Source: Myroides odoratus (GTDB lineage: Bacteria; Bacteroidota; Bacteroidia; Flavobacteriales; Flavobacteriaceae). Taken from it: a stretch of 64,000 nucleotides of DNA. The translations under genes were made by a program, and so were the position numbers. The DNA is taken from positions 59,630 to 123,629 of the forward strand of contig NZ_LROZ01000011.1 of assembly GCF_001549985.1 (NCBI RefSeq). Reading direction: 5' to 3'. Below the pieces are notes generated by a model that worked only from the letters and a program-made list of their open reading frames with translations, made no database searches and was not told where the DNA came from. Below, one piece after another: positions 1 through 8,621 of this stretch (position 1 is its first letter; each line of letters opens with the position of its first letter).

Positions 1-180
1 AATATCCAGCAACATCAAAGGCTGAAAATACGCTATTTTCTGTGCGTTTTTTCCTTTAGCAAATGCATTGCGAACAAAAAAGGTCTGAATCCCTACTTCT
101 TTCGTCAAGCATTTCACAATCAAGCTTTTGTCTTGGTATTTTATAGCCTGTAATACAATGGCTTTTGTCTGTATAACCAT
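1..180 (-). CDS. recO: DNA repair protein RecO, N-terminal 60 residues (cut by window edge)
   Basis: The minus strand from 180 down to 1 is open and begins MVIQTKAIVLQAIKYQDKS, followed by a stretch containing TFFVRNAFAKGK. This is the usual start of RecO, whose N-terminal OB fold binds DNA. RecO works with RecR to load RecA on SSB-coated single-stranded DNA in recombinational repair. Only the first 60 codons are here; the gene continues to the left of the window. Its ATG overlaps the stop codon of the upstream porZ gene by one base (TAATG), so the two are probably translationally coupled. The family call rests on the N-terminus only. Confidence 0.8.
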   Translation of the reverse strand, partial: MVIQTKAIVLQAIKYQDKSLIVKCLTKEVGIQTFFVRNAFAKGKNAQKIAYFQPLMLLDI

Positions 181-2504
181 TAACGAATAATCATCAATTT
201 TTTAACCTTGGTATTGGCGTGATCAACCGATGAGACCATGATCAAATACACGCCTGAAGCAACTCTTTTACCATTGAATGCATGTGTATCCCAAACCACA
301 GTTCCTCCATTCGAGGTTGCTTCAAAAACTAAATTCCCTTCGATATCTGTAATTTTTACCACAGAGCGATCCATCAATCCAACAATACGCACTTCGCCAA
401 GGTATTCTGGGCGAACGGGATTGGGATAAGCATAAAACGAACTATTCGTATCTTGCCCTTCAGAAGTATCCGCCATAAAGGAAACAACACCTAAGTCAGT
501 GGCAAAAAACACCTCACCTGATATAGGGTCTGTCGCAATATCATTGATGGTATTACTAGGCAATGGGGAATTATCTTTGGTGAAATGGTAGACGATACTC
601 TTACCAGAAGCAGCCACCAAAAATACTCCTGCATCTGCAATTGCCACCCATTTTTTATTGGCGCCGTCCACTTCTATTTTCGTGATATACTGTTGATAAA
701 ACAATTCTTCTGCAATTCCATTTTCTTCAATCACAATATTGGTTGGTTGTAAACTCGTTGTTTGCAAAAATTGATTGACGTTTTGAATCACACGCAATCC
801 TTTATCGGTACCAATCCACAATTGATTGTTTTTATCTAACGCTAAGGCACTAACATTATCAGAAGGGAGATTACCCAAATCTGAATTCAGTTTGGCAATG
901 CGATTATTTTTTGTCTCATTAAATGCTGTTAATCCATCTTCTAGGGACGGGATCCACTTGGTCTCATTTTTATCCACCACTAAACGCCCGTAATTTCCTC
1001 TTTTGTAATCAAACATACCGTAAGTCGAATAGTAAGATTGCCATTTTTGATTCGCATCCATAGCCTTCAATGCACTAGATACAAAATTATTTGTTACCCA
1101 CAGTTTTCCTTGTTTATCAAACACAACGCCATTTACACGTACGGTGGCATAGCCTGGAGGAAAGGAAGTGTCATTGGGATCAATTTCCATATTCTCTAAG
1201 CCAGTAGTTCCTGTATTTTCATGGTTAAACAAGACAACTTCACTATCTTGAATACTATTGTTCTTCCATTTTATTTGGAGTAATCCTGAATGGTAAGATC
1301 CTACATACAATTCTTTGTCATTTTTGGGATTTAACGCGGCATACGTTAAGGCACGTGCGTCTTTCAATGCGCCAAATGGCAAAAATTCCCATCCCTTTTT
1401 CTTATTAAAGTAACTCAATCCTTTGGCTGCTAAAGTAGGCACATACGGGTTGTACGTATTTTTATCATATCCGCCACTAATGAACCACGTACCCTCTCTT
1501 GTTGCCAAAAGTGAAAATACACGATTAGATTCCGGTCCATCAGGCGATAAAGATTCTTTTTGTCCCCCTTTTGCCAATTGAAAAAGTCCTCCTGAACTAC
1601 TCGCAAAATAATATACCCCATTCACCTCAACAGCATCCACAAGATTCCCATGTTGGATTGTTTCAATTAATTGATTTCCTCCTTGTAAAGTCAGTACTTG
1701 GGTTGCTGTAATCACTAACAATTGTCCTTGCTCGTTTTCATTGAAGTTTACTAAAGGTTGATTCGCTTTCGCTACGGTTACGACTTGATTCGGCTGAACT
1801 AATTGATAGAGGGTTTCCTCATCTTTCGCGATCAAGAAAATTTTATCCCCTATTGCATACCCTTTTTCCCAGCTTTCTCCATCCTCCCAATTATTCCATT
1901 GGCGGAAATCAACCTTATTCGGGTTTTGGAGGCCAATCTGTTTAATCCCCTCAGCTGTAAGAGCTAACAAATCTTGATTCGTCGCTACAATATCCTTCAC
2001 GATGCTATTTCTTCCATTGGATCCAATATAATAGCTATCCCCAAATGAATTATCATTCATATTGAACGCACTAATCCCATAATTCGTAGCGATATATACT
2101 TGTCCTTTAACCTCTAGAAAAGCGTTAATTCGACGTTCAAAAACCTGTAAAGAGGGTTTATTTTTAATATCCGATAGGGTGCGTATACGATCATTTTTCA
2201 AATCAAAAACGAGCAAGCTACCATCTTCATTTCCAATTAAAAGTTTTTGATGTACCTCACTAAAATACAAGGCTGTAATTTGATTGGTTTTTAACCCACT
2301 AATGGAGTTGTACACTTCAATATTCTGTTGATTGACTGAAAAATGCAACAAAGCAGAAGGCGTTGCTCCAAAAACAACGTCGCGTCCTTTTGCAAGAGCC
2401 ACAACTTCGGTGTAAGAGAAATAACTATTCCACTTGTGATTATCTTGAGCCCAAAGACTCGTAACTCCTAAAAGCAACAAATAAACTAAATGCTTGGTTT
2501 TCAT
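180..2504 (-). CDS. porZ: PorZ-like beta-propeller protein of the type IX secretion system
   Basis: This 774-residue protein has a signal peptide (about residues 1-19, ending SLWA), then many two-component-regulator-type propeller repeats of the form (L/I)WIGT-x-x-GL, for example NQLWIGTDKGLRVI and KLWVTNNF, over about residues 25-680. It ends in a T9SS-type C-terminal domain of about 85 residues that starts at FYAYPNPV and closes with VKKLMIIR. PorZ is known in Porphyromonas as a surface component of the T9SS attachment complex, which cleaves the CTD signal and anchors cargo to lipopolysaccharide. Length and architecture match PorZ, and neighbourhood with recO is common for porZ in Flavobacteriia. 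A generic T9SS-exported propeller protein is the alternative. A -7 element lies at 2525-2532. Confidence 0.8.
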   Translation of the reverse strand: MKTKHLVYLLLLGVTSLWAQDNHKWNSYFSYTEVVALAKGRDVVFGATPSALLHFSVNQQNIEVYNSISGLKTNQITALYFSEVHQKLLIGNEDGSLLVFDLKNDRIRTLSDIKNKPSLQVFERRINAFLEVKGQVYIATNYGISAFNMNDNSFGDSYYIGSNGRNSIVKDIVATNQDLLALTAEGIKQIGLQNPNKVDFRQWNNWEDGESWEKGYAIGDKIFLIAKDEETLYQLVQPNQVVTVAKANQPLVNFNENEQGQLLVITATQVLTLQGGNQLIETIQHGNLVDAVEVNGVYYFASSSGGLFQLAKGGQKESLSPDGPESNRVFSLLATREGTWFISGGYDKNTYNPYVPTLAAKGLSYFNKKKGWEFLPFGALKDARALTYAALNPKNDKELYVGSYHSGLLQIKWKNNSIQDSEVVLFNHENTGTTGLENMEIDPNDTSFPPGYATVRVNGVVFDKQGKLWVTNNFVSSALKAMDANQKWQSYYSTYGMFDYKRGNYGRLVVDKNETKWIPSLEDGLTAFNETKNNRIAKLNSDLGNLPSDNVSALALDKNNQLWIGTDKGLRVIQNVNQFLQTTSLQPTNIVIEENGIAEELFYQQYITKIEVDGANKKWVAIADAGVFLVAASGKSIVYHFTKDNSPLPSNTINDIATDPISGEVFFATDLGVVSFMADTSEGQDTNSSFYAYPNPVRPEYLGEVRIVGLMDRSVVKITDIEGNLVFEATSNGGTVVWDTHAFNGKRVASGVYLIMVSSVDHANTKVKKLMIIR

Positions 2505-2524
2505 ACAGACTATTTACAATCAAA

Positions 2525-2532
2525 CAAATATA
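2525..2532 (-). promoter_or_regulatory. -7 promoter element for porZ
   Basis: On the minus strand these bases read TATATTTG, a full match to the Bacteroidota -7 consensus TAnnTTTG, about 20 bases upstream of the porZ ATG. No good TTG -33 element is seen at the usual spacing, so confidence is moderate. Confidence 0.4.
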
Positions 2533-2768
2533 CTACTATCAAAAGAAATATGAACTTCTTCTTTTCATTTTGGGTTTCCCTTTGCTATGAAGTTAAAACC
2601 AGCAAGATCAACCCGAGTTCAATGCTCTATTTTACAAAATAAAAAGCAAAAAATAATCGTTTTAACTAAACAAAAATATATTACCTTCCATGTTATAAAA
2701 AACATAACACAAAGCCATTAAATTTGGCAAGAAAATTGTAAATATGTTATTAATTAATAATTTATCCT

Positions 2769-3854
2769 ATGAAACACTCCGTTTCTTTTTATTTAGTTGG
2801 ACTCAGCTTATTGTGTAGCAGCTGCATCAAAGATGAAGAACTAGACACAAATGCCGACATATTAGAAGCTTATATTCCCAGTGAATACCTTAAAATGGAT
2901 CCAATTATCACGAATACTTCGGTAGAATTCAGAGTAAAATCAAATGTAGATCTAGCGCATCAGTCGCCCTTTTTCATTATTTCTCCCAACGCCACTATGG
3001 ATCCACCGAATGGGGTTACGCGAGATTTTTCAACTGCTCAAGAGGTAGTTATCATAGCCCAAGATAAACGTTGGCAGAAAAAATACCTGGTTAGCTTTAC
3101 GAGTGATGAATTGAGTACCTATTATGACTTCAACAATGCAGAGTTAACTGACAGAGATCGTTACTATCGCTTTTATGAAATTGGTTCTAACGGAGAGAAA
3201 ATTTACGATTGGGATAGTGGAAATCAAGGATATGCTACAATAGCTGGTTCAACACCGCCAGAAGCCTATCCAACAACAGTAGCTCCGGGTCGTAGAGGCG
3301 GATATGCCGTTAAAATGCAAACCGTATATACTTCAAATTTTGCTGCAGCAACGGGAAATCCGATTGCAGCAGGTAACTTATTTCTGGGGCAATTCAAGCT
3401 CAATCCATTTAATACGCTGAAATCCACTCGCTTTGGACTTCCTTATAACGGAGCTTTGCCTCAAACTTTGCGAGGTGTATATAAGTACACGCCTGGAAAA
3501 GTAGTGACGGATGAAAATTATAACGAAGTACCTGGTGCACAAGATTCATTTGACATCTATGCCATTATTTTTGAATTACAGAAAAAAGACAACTACCTAA
3601 CAGGAGATCATGCCTTTGTTGATCCTCGCAATGTTGCCCTTGCGCGCATCACAGCAGAAGATCGTAAGGAAACAACAACGTGGAGTACCTTTTCCATTCC
3701 ATTTACCATCGTTCCAGGAAAAACCTACGATCCAAACAAAGATTATATGATTGCCATTGTCATGACCTCAAGTATTGATGGGGCAGACTTTAAAGGCGCT
3801 ATTGGCAGTACACTTTTAGTTGATGAAATAGAATTAGTTTATGAAAAAGAATAA
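2769..3854 (+). CDS. PCMD-domain surface lipoprotein, copy 1
   Basis: A 361-residue lipoprotein with a short signal and lipidated Cys19 (LLCSSC). Cys19 is followed by IKDEELD, an acidic stretch resembling the surface lipoprotein export signal of Capnocytophaga. Residues about 30-115 look like an Ig-like N-terminal domain, and about 120-358 match the PCMD family (putative carbohydrate metabolism domain) of Bacteroidota, with blocks WDSGNQGY, GNLFLGQF, DSFDIYAIIFE and GSTLLVDEIEL. The biochemical role of PCMD proteins is not established. It overlaps the next gene by 14 bases, so the lipoprotein and the beta-barrel are co-translated. The pair is repeated at 4940-6865. The family call is fairly sure; the function is unknown. 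Confidence 0.75.
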   Translation: MKHSVSFYLVGLSLLCSSCIKDEELDTNADILEAYIPSEYLKMDPIITNTSVEFRVKSNVDLAHQSPFFIISPNATMDPPNGVTRDFSTAQEVVIIAQDKRWQKKYLVSFTSDELSTYYDFNNAELTDRDRYYRFYEIGSNGEKIYDWDSGNQGYATIAGSTPPEAYPTTVAPGRRGGYAVKMQTVYTSNFAAATGNPIAAGNLFLGQFKLNPFNTLKSTRFGLPYNGALPQTLRGVYKYTPGKVVTDENYNEVPGAQDSFDIYAIIFELQKKDNYLTGDHAFVDPRNVALARITAEDRKETTTWSTFSIPFTIVPGKTYDPNKDYMIAIVMTSSIDGADFKGAIGSTLLVDEIELVYEKE

Positions 3855-4662
3855 TACACTTCCGTCTTTATATTTGCTGTTGATCTGCATACTTGTATTC
3901 CCTTACGATTCATTTGCTCAGTCACCTGATATATCAACGATAGAACCAACAACTCCCTCTGCTTTTACAACATTCTTCACAAAGAATACCGCCTATCAAG
4001 CTCGTGCACAATTCAGCATTGGCGGAAGTACTCCTTTGGGAATACCTGCACAGATTCGCGAAATCAACAGCTACAACCCTACCTTACAATTGGGATTAGA
4101 AGTTAATGCAACCAAATGGTTCACGGATGATCAGACATGGGGAATTCGAACAGGACTCCGCTTTGAAGGACGTGGTATGAGAACAGATGCGCGAGTAAAA
4201 AACTACTACACACAGATTGATGGTGAAGAGGGCAAGCAAACGAAAGGGTATTTTACAGGAAATGTAAAAACAAAAATGAAGAACTCTTACATCACTTTTC
4301 CAGTACTTGCGGTATACAATGTCAATTCTAAATGGAATGTTTACGGTGGTGTTTATTTATCTGGACTCATTGATGGTGATTTTACAGGGTATGTATATGA
4401 TGGTGTACTACGCGAAGGGAATCCCATTGGAACACCCATAGAATTTGAAGAAGATGCCAAAGGAGAATACGACTTCTCTTCTGAATTAAACCGTTTTCAA
4501 TGGGGTGCGGAATTGGGATTTGAATATAAGGTGAATAGTCAATTTCGCTTGTTTTCAGATTTAAATTGGGGACTCAATGGTTTATTTAAAAAAGATTTTG
4601 AAGCCATTACGTTCAACATGTACAGTATTTATCTGAATCTTGGCTTTGGCTATCAGTTTTAA
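3841..4662 (+). CDS. Outer-membrane beta-barrel protein, copy 1
   Basis: A 273-residue protein with a signal peptide (cleavage probably after SFAQ, near residue 27). The rest is alternating hydrophobic and polar strands ending with a C-terminal aromatic (LGFGYQF), typical of the PF13568-type outer-membrane beta-barrels of Bacteroidota. Landmarks are AQFSIGGSTPLG, GMRTDARVKNYY and YGGVYLSGLIDG. The ATG overlaps the end of the PCMD lipoprotein gene, so the two products likely work together, with the lipoprotein perhaps docking on the barrel. A closely similar barrel is encoded at 6083-6865, sharing more than half of its residues by eye. Ligand and role cannot be read from the sequence. Confidence 0.8.
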   Translation: MKKNNTLPSLYLLLICILVFPYDSFAQSPDISTIEPTTPSAFTTFFTKNTAYQARAQFSIGGSTPLGIPAQIREINSYNPTLQLGLEVNATKWFTDDQTWGIRTGLRFEGRGMRTDARVKNYYTQIDGEEGKQTKGYFTGNVKTKMKNSYITFPVLAVYNVNSKWNVYGGVYLSGLIDGDFTGYVYDGVLREGNPIGTPIEFEEDAKGEYDFSSELNRFQWGAELGFEYKVNSQFRLFSDLNWGLNGLFKKDFEAITFNMYSIYLNLGFGYQF

Positions 4663-4690
4663 ATAAAAACTGCACCTGGTTCAAAATATA

Positions 4691-4720
4691 GACTATAATC
4701 GCAAGATTGTAGTCTTTTTT
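4691..4720 (+). terminator. Rho-independent terminator after PCMD/barrel pair 1
   Basis: A 10-bp stem with one G-T pair closes a GCAA tetraloop (4691-4710) and runs into six T residues. It separates the first PCMD/barrel pair from the second, so each pair is probably its own transcription unit. The remaining 4721-4939 is AT-rich and shows no gene. Confidence 0.8.
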
Positions 4721-4939
4721 GTTCCAAGCCCATCACCTTTTTAGCACAAAAAAGAGTTTTTTACTTAATATTACTAAAATAACCCAACATTTTCATACAT
4801 TTTAAGCATTGAAAATCACAATCTAAGGTAGTAAAATGCAGAAAACGCGTATTCTCAACATTATAGCGTAAATTTGTAAAACAAAGGTTATACAACCTTT
4901 ACCATTACATGATATAAATATTAATAAACACTAATTTCA

Positions 4940-6070
4940 ATGATGAGAAACAAATACTTTTTTCTTTTAACCCTATTGATAGGGTTATTTTTTTCATCTT
5001 GTGTCAAAGATGAAGCGTTAAACACGGAGGCCGATATTATAACAGCTAAAATTCCCGATAACCTAACAAAGTTACCCGTAGAAATTGAAAATGATTTTAT
5101 TACATTCTATGTGAATAGCAATGCTGATATCACTCAATTAGCACCTGAATTTACTCTAACAGAAGGAGCAACCATAGATCCCAGTAGTGGTACAGTGAGA
5201 GATTTCACGAACCCACAGTTCTATACTGTAACATCACAAGATAGAGCTTATTCCAAAACCTATAAAATTAGCTTTTACACAGCTGAAATATCTAGTAAGT
5301 TTTCATTTGAGAATACCCGTGTATTTTCAAATGGTGGTTTTTATGAATGGATTGAAATTGATGGAGATAAAGAAGCTCGAATTTGGGATAGTGGAAATGC
5401 TGGGTTTTATCTCAGTTTCTTGACAGATCCTCAAAATAGACCTGATAAAGATCATATGATTACTACCATTGAACCTCAAGGGAAAATAGGCCAAGGTATA
5501 AGATTGGAAACACAAAAAACAGGCAAAATGGGACAAGCTTTTGCAGCTATAGCAGCTGGAAACTTTTTTACTGGAAAATTTGAGACTAATATTACAAAAC
5601 CTGAAGAGTCTCCTCGATTTGGGACCAATTGGGAAAAAGCACCAACTAAATTAATTGGTTATTTTAAGTATAAAAAAGGAGATTCTTTCGAAATCAATAG
5701 TAAAGATGGACAAAGTAATCTAACAGAAGACACTTTTGATATTTATGCCATTTTCTTTAGAAAAGATTCGGCTAATGATTACCTTAAAGCAACACATGGT
5801 TTTAGATTCATTGACAATCCTCAAGATGATCCGCGTATTCTATCCTACGCAAGAATTAAACCAGAAGATCGAATCGAAACAGCGCAGTGGACCTATTTCG
5901 AATTACCCTTTATCACTATTGCAGGTAGAAACTATGACCCTACTGCGGAATACATGTTAGCCATCGTTCTAACTTCAAGTCTTGAAGGAGACAAATACAA
6001 TGGAGCTATTGGAAGTCGACTTTCAATAGATGAAATTGAAGTGTTAACAGATCAAGAAGTAAACAACTAA
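4940..6070 (+). CDS. PCMD-domain surface lipoprotein, copy 2
   Basis: A 376-residue paralogue of the lipoprotein at 2769-3854. It keeps the lipobox (FSSC) followed by VKDEAL, the N-terminal Ig-like segment, and PCMD landmarks WDSGNAGF, AAGNFFTGKFE, EDTFDIYAIFF and GSRLSIDEIEV. The two copies align along their full length but have diverged clearly, and this copy is more AT-rich. It is followed after 12 bases by the second barrel gene, so the two-gene unit was duplicated as a block. An adjacent ATG one codon downstream is an alternative start. As for copy 1, the family is recognisable and the function is not known. Confidence 0.75.
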   Translation: MMRNKYFFLLTLLIGLFFSSCVKDEALNTEADIITAKIPDNLTKLPVEIENDFITFYVNSNADITQLAPEFTLTEGATIDPSSGTVRDFTNPQFYTVTSQDRAYSKTYKISFYTAEISSKFSFENTRVFSNGGFYEWIEIDGDKEARIWDSGNAGFYLSFLTDPQNRPDKDHMITTIEPQGKIGQGIRLETQKTGKMGQAFAAIAAGNFFTGKFETNITKPEESPRFGTNWEKAPTKLIGYFKYKKGDSFEINSKDGQSNLTEDTFDIYAIFFRKDSANDYLKATHGFRFIDNPQDDPRILSYARIKPEDRIETAQWTYFELPFITIAGRNYDPTAEYMLAIVLTSSLEGDKYNGAIGSRLSIDEIEVLTDQEVNN

Positions 6071-6082
6071 TTCAAAAAACAA

Positions 6083-6865
6083 ATGAATTTTAAACATATA
6101 CTCTCTGGGTGTTTGTTCTTTGCGCTAGGAACAGCCCTATATGCACAAGAAGTACAAGAGAAGCCCTCCTCTGCATTTCAATCCTTTTTTACACAAAAAA
6201 TGGATTACCAAGTAAAAGCTCAGTTTAGCATTGGAGGAGCCGCTCCCTTGGGATTACCTCGTGAGATTCGAAGTATCAAAAGTTACAACCCGGGTTTACA
6301 AACTGGTTTTGAAGCCAATGCAACAAAATGGGTGAACCAACAGTGGGGCGTCCGACTAGGGGTTCGATTTGAAGAAAAAGGAATGAAAACGGATGCACGT
6401 GTAAAAAACTACTTAATACAAGTAAATTCTGCTAAAGGTCCAAGTAGAGGATACTTTACAGGAGATGTTCATACCAACGTAAGCAATACATATTTAACCT
6501 TTCCCATTTCAGCCGTATATAACTTATCTGAAAATTGGAATTTATATGGAGGTGTCTTTTTATCTGGTTTAATTGATCGAAATTTTACTGGAAATGTATC
6601 GAACGGTTACTTACGTGAAAATACACCAACAGGTTTAAAAGTAGAATTTAATGATGATGCTTCAGCTGATTTTGACTATTCTGATGATTTAAATCGCTTT
6701 CAATGGGGCTTTCAAGCAGGTGGTGAATGGAATTTAAACAGTCATTTTAGGCTTTTTAGTGATGTAAGCTACGGTGCAAATCGATTATTTAAAAAAGACT
6801 TCGAAGACATTTCTTTTAGTATGCACAATATATACTTGAACCTAGGTTTTGGTTATCAATTTTAA
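6083..6865 (+). CDS. Outer-membrane beta-barrel protein, copy 2
   Basis: A 260-residue outer-membrane barrel with a signal peptide (ending LYAQ) and the same landmarks as copy 1: AQFSIGGAAPLG, GMKTDARVKNYL, YGGVFLSGLIDR and C-terminal LGFGYQF. It starts 12 bases after the partner PCMD lipoprotein and is followed 46 bases later by the MACPF gene with no terminator between, so all three (4940-8552) may share one transcript. Divergence from copy 1 is greatest in segments likely to be surface loops, for example the region after YLRE. This would fit a receptor variant, but that is inference. Confidence 0.8.
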   Translation: MNFKHILSGCLFFALGTALYAQEVQEKPSSAFQSFFTQKMDYQVKAQFSIGGAAPLGLPREIRSIKSYNPGLQTGFEANATKWVNQQWGVRLGVRFEEKGMKTDARVKNYLIQVNSAKGPSRGYFTGDVHTNVSNTYLTFPISAVYNLSENWNLYGGVFLSGLIDRNFTGNVSNGYLRENTPTGLKVEFNDDASADFDYSDDLNRFQWGFQAGGEWNLNSHFRLFSDVSYGANRLFKKDFEDISFSMHNIYLNLGFGYQF

Positions 6866-6911
6866 TTTTTTTAGAATTTAAATTATACCAATTAATATTT
6901 AAAACTATATT

Positions 6912-8552
6912 ATGAAAACAAAATTATTTTTAACTACTTTATTAGCATTCGCTGTACTAAGTTGTAGTGAGGAGGAGGATTTCACTAAAAAAGAAGATCT
7001 AACTCAATCAAAAGAAATTATTCTTAAAGAAAGAACTAGTAAAGAGCCTTTTATTCTAAAGCTAGAAAAAACAGAAAGAACACCTTTCACAACTCAAAAT
7101 AATTCTGACTTAATTGATTTCAAAAATTATCTTGGCCGAGTTTATAATTTAGAACATCTCCAAGACAATGTTGAAAGAGGCATTAGATTTCCAGTAATTG
7201 ATGTTAATCGCTATGTTAATGATAGACCTGATGCATTACTGATTCATAGAATTGGAGAAAGTACTTACAAAAGCACAGCATTTAAAACTTTTGGCGAGCG
7301 TGAAAGTTATGTTTTAAACGAGAAAATACGAAATGTTGATGGTAATACAAATTTCAGTATATATGGAACAAGAATTTCACTTGGTGTTCAATCTAAATAT
7401 ACTAAAACATTTACACAGTCAATCTTAAACAAAAGTAACCTTATATTTGGTCAATTAGATATTGGCATTATTGATAGACAATATGAATTATTTATGTCTC
7501 CTAATACTTTAGAACTAATTAGAGCTAAATATTTGTCTGAAATGTTTTTATCTGAATTATATAATAATAACGGTCAGGATTTCCTAAATAATTACGGTAG
7601 ATTAGTTCTTTCCAATTTTTTCACTGGTGGTTTAGCAACTGCAATGTATGTTGGAGACGGTAAATATAATAGAACTGAAACGGAACTAAAAAGGGACGTA
7701 AATTATACCATTGATGGCTCTGTTACTTTTCCAATAACTGGTAGTGGAGGAAGTACTAAAATAGTAATTGGAAATAGAAATGAAAATAAAGTAATAACTA
7801 CTCAAAGTTTAAACACTGTACTTTGTTCTGTCCAAACTGTTGGCGGTGAATATGGAGTAAATGTCAGTAGTAATCCTAACGATATAAACCAAACAAGCAT
7901 CAACCTAACAAGCTGGTATTCTTCTCTTAACGATAGAAATAGCACCGTAATGACAGATGTTGCCCCCAAAGGATTAATACCTATTCACAGCTTTATTGCA
8001 GAAGAAAACATTAAATTCTACATTGATAATATTATAAACACAAGACCATTTAATGGTGGTAAAAAACTTGTTGAACCTAAAATAGTAATATCTAATTTTT
8101 ACTTTCCTGATACTGGTAAAGTTATCTACAATATTGCTTTACAAACAAGATTTACAGACTACTTATTACTAACAAATGACTATGAATTAAGTGAATCACA
8201 AGATGAATTTAATTCAATAGTTGATAATTTTTTAAATAGTACTAAATTAAAAAATAGTCCATTTAAAAATCTAAAAATAGTGAAGGATAATTTCGTCTTT
8301 TATACTGTTGCTCGAAAAGAGAACTATATTAGACCTGTTACAAACTTTGAAGGAAATAATTTTTACAAGTTTACTGATCAAAACACCAACATGACCTATC
8401 TACACACGAATGAAGGCAATACTAAATTTGCGTATGCAATTAAAGATCAATACATTTTAAACACATATGGTATTAAAGACTGGGTAGATAACCTAATAGA
8501 AAAACCACTTGACTATAGAGATTTTAAAAACTATACAATTATAGGATTATAA
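6912..8552 (+). CDS. MACPF-domain surface lipoprotein (candidate pore-forming antibacterial toxin)
   Basis: A 546-residue lipoprotein. The lipobox ends at Cys18 (VLSC) and is followed by SEEEDF, an acidic signal like the Flavobacterium surface-export motif. Residues about 65-370 look like a MACPF domain: the signature region FLNNYGRLVLSNFFTGG (225-240) aligns with the YGTH...GG core, with GT-H replaced by G-R-L. QTVGGEYG (308-315), SWYSSLND (334-341) and KGLIPIHSFI (353-362) match the last part of Bacteroidota MACPF proteins. Residues 371-546 form an unassigned C-terminal domain. Relatives include the BSAP antimicrobial toxins of Bacteroidales and various surface lipoproteins of unknown function. 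Codon use is much more AT-rich than flanking genes, suggesting later acquisition. No immunity gene is recognised; the adjacent barrels are candidates. Confidence 0.75.
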   Translation: MKTKLFLTTLLAFAVLSCSEEEDFTKKEDLTQSKEIILKERTSKEPFILKLEKTERTPFTTQNNSDLIDFKNYLGRVYNLEHLQDNVERGIRFPVIDVNRYVNDRPDALLIHRIGESTYKSTAFKTFGERESYVLNEKIRNVDGNTNFSIYGTRISLGVQSKYTKTFTQSILNKSNLIFGQLDIGIIDRQYELFMSPNTLELIRAKYLSEMFLSELYNNNGQDFLNNYGRLVLSNFFTGGLATAMYVGDGKYNRTETELKRDVNYTIDGSVTFPITGSGGSTKIVIGNRNENKVITTQSLNTVLCSVQTVGGEYGVNVSSNPNDINQTSINLTSWYSSLNDRNSTVMTDVAPKGLIPIHSFIAEENIKFYIDNIINTRPFNGGKKLVEPKIVISNFYFPDTGKVIYNIALQTRFTDYLLLTNDYELSESQDEFNSIVDNFLNSTKLKNSPFKNLKIVKDNFVFYTVARKENYIRPVTNFEGNNFYKFTDQNTNMTYLHTNEGNTKFAYAIKDQYILNTYGIKDWVDNLIEKPLDYRDFKNYTIIGL

Positions 8553-8563
8553 CTAATACTAAT

Positions 8564-8602
8564 AAAAAGCAGCGATAAAATTAATTTACCGCTGCTTTTT
8601 TT
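8564..8602. terminator. Bidirectional terminator between the MACPF and NPP genes
   Basis: AAAAAGCAGCG pairs with CGCTGCTTTTTTT around an AT-rich loop. A-run and T-run flank the stem, so it can stop transcription from both convergent genes. Confidence 0.8.
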
Positions 8603-8621
8603 ATCCCTATAAAATCAACCT

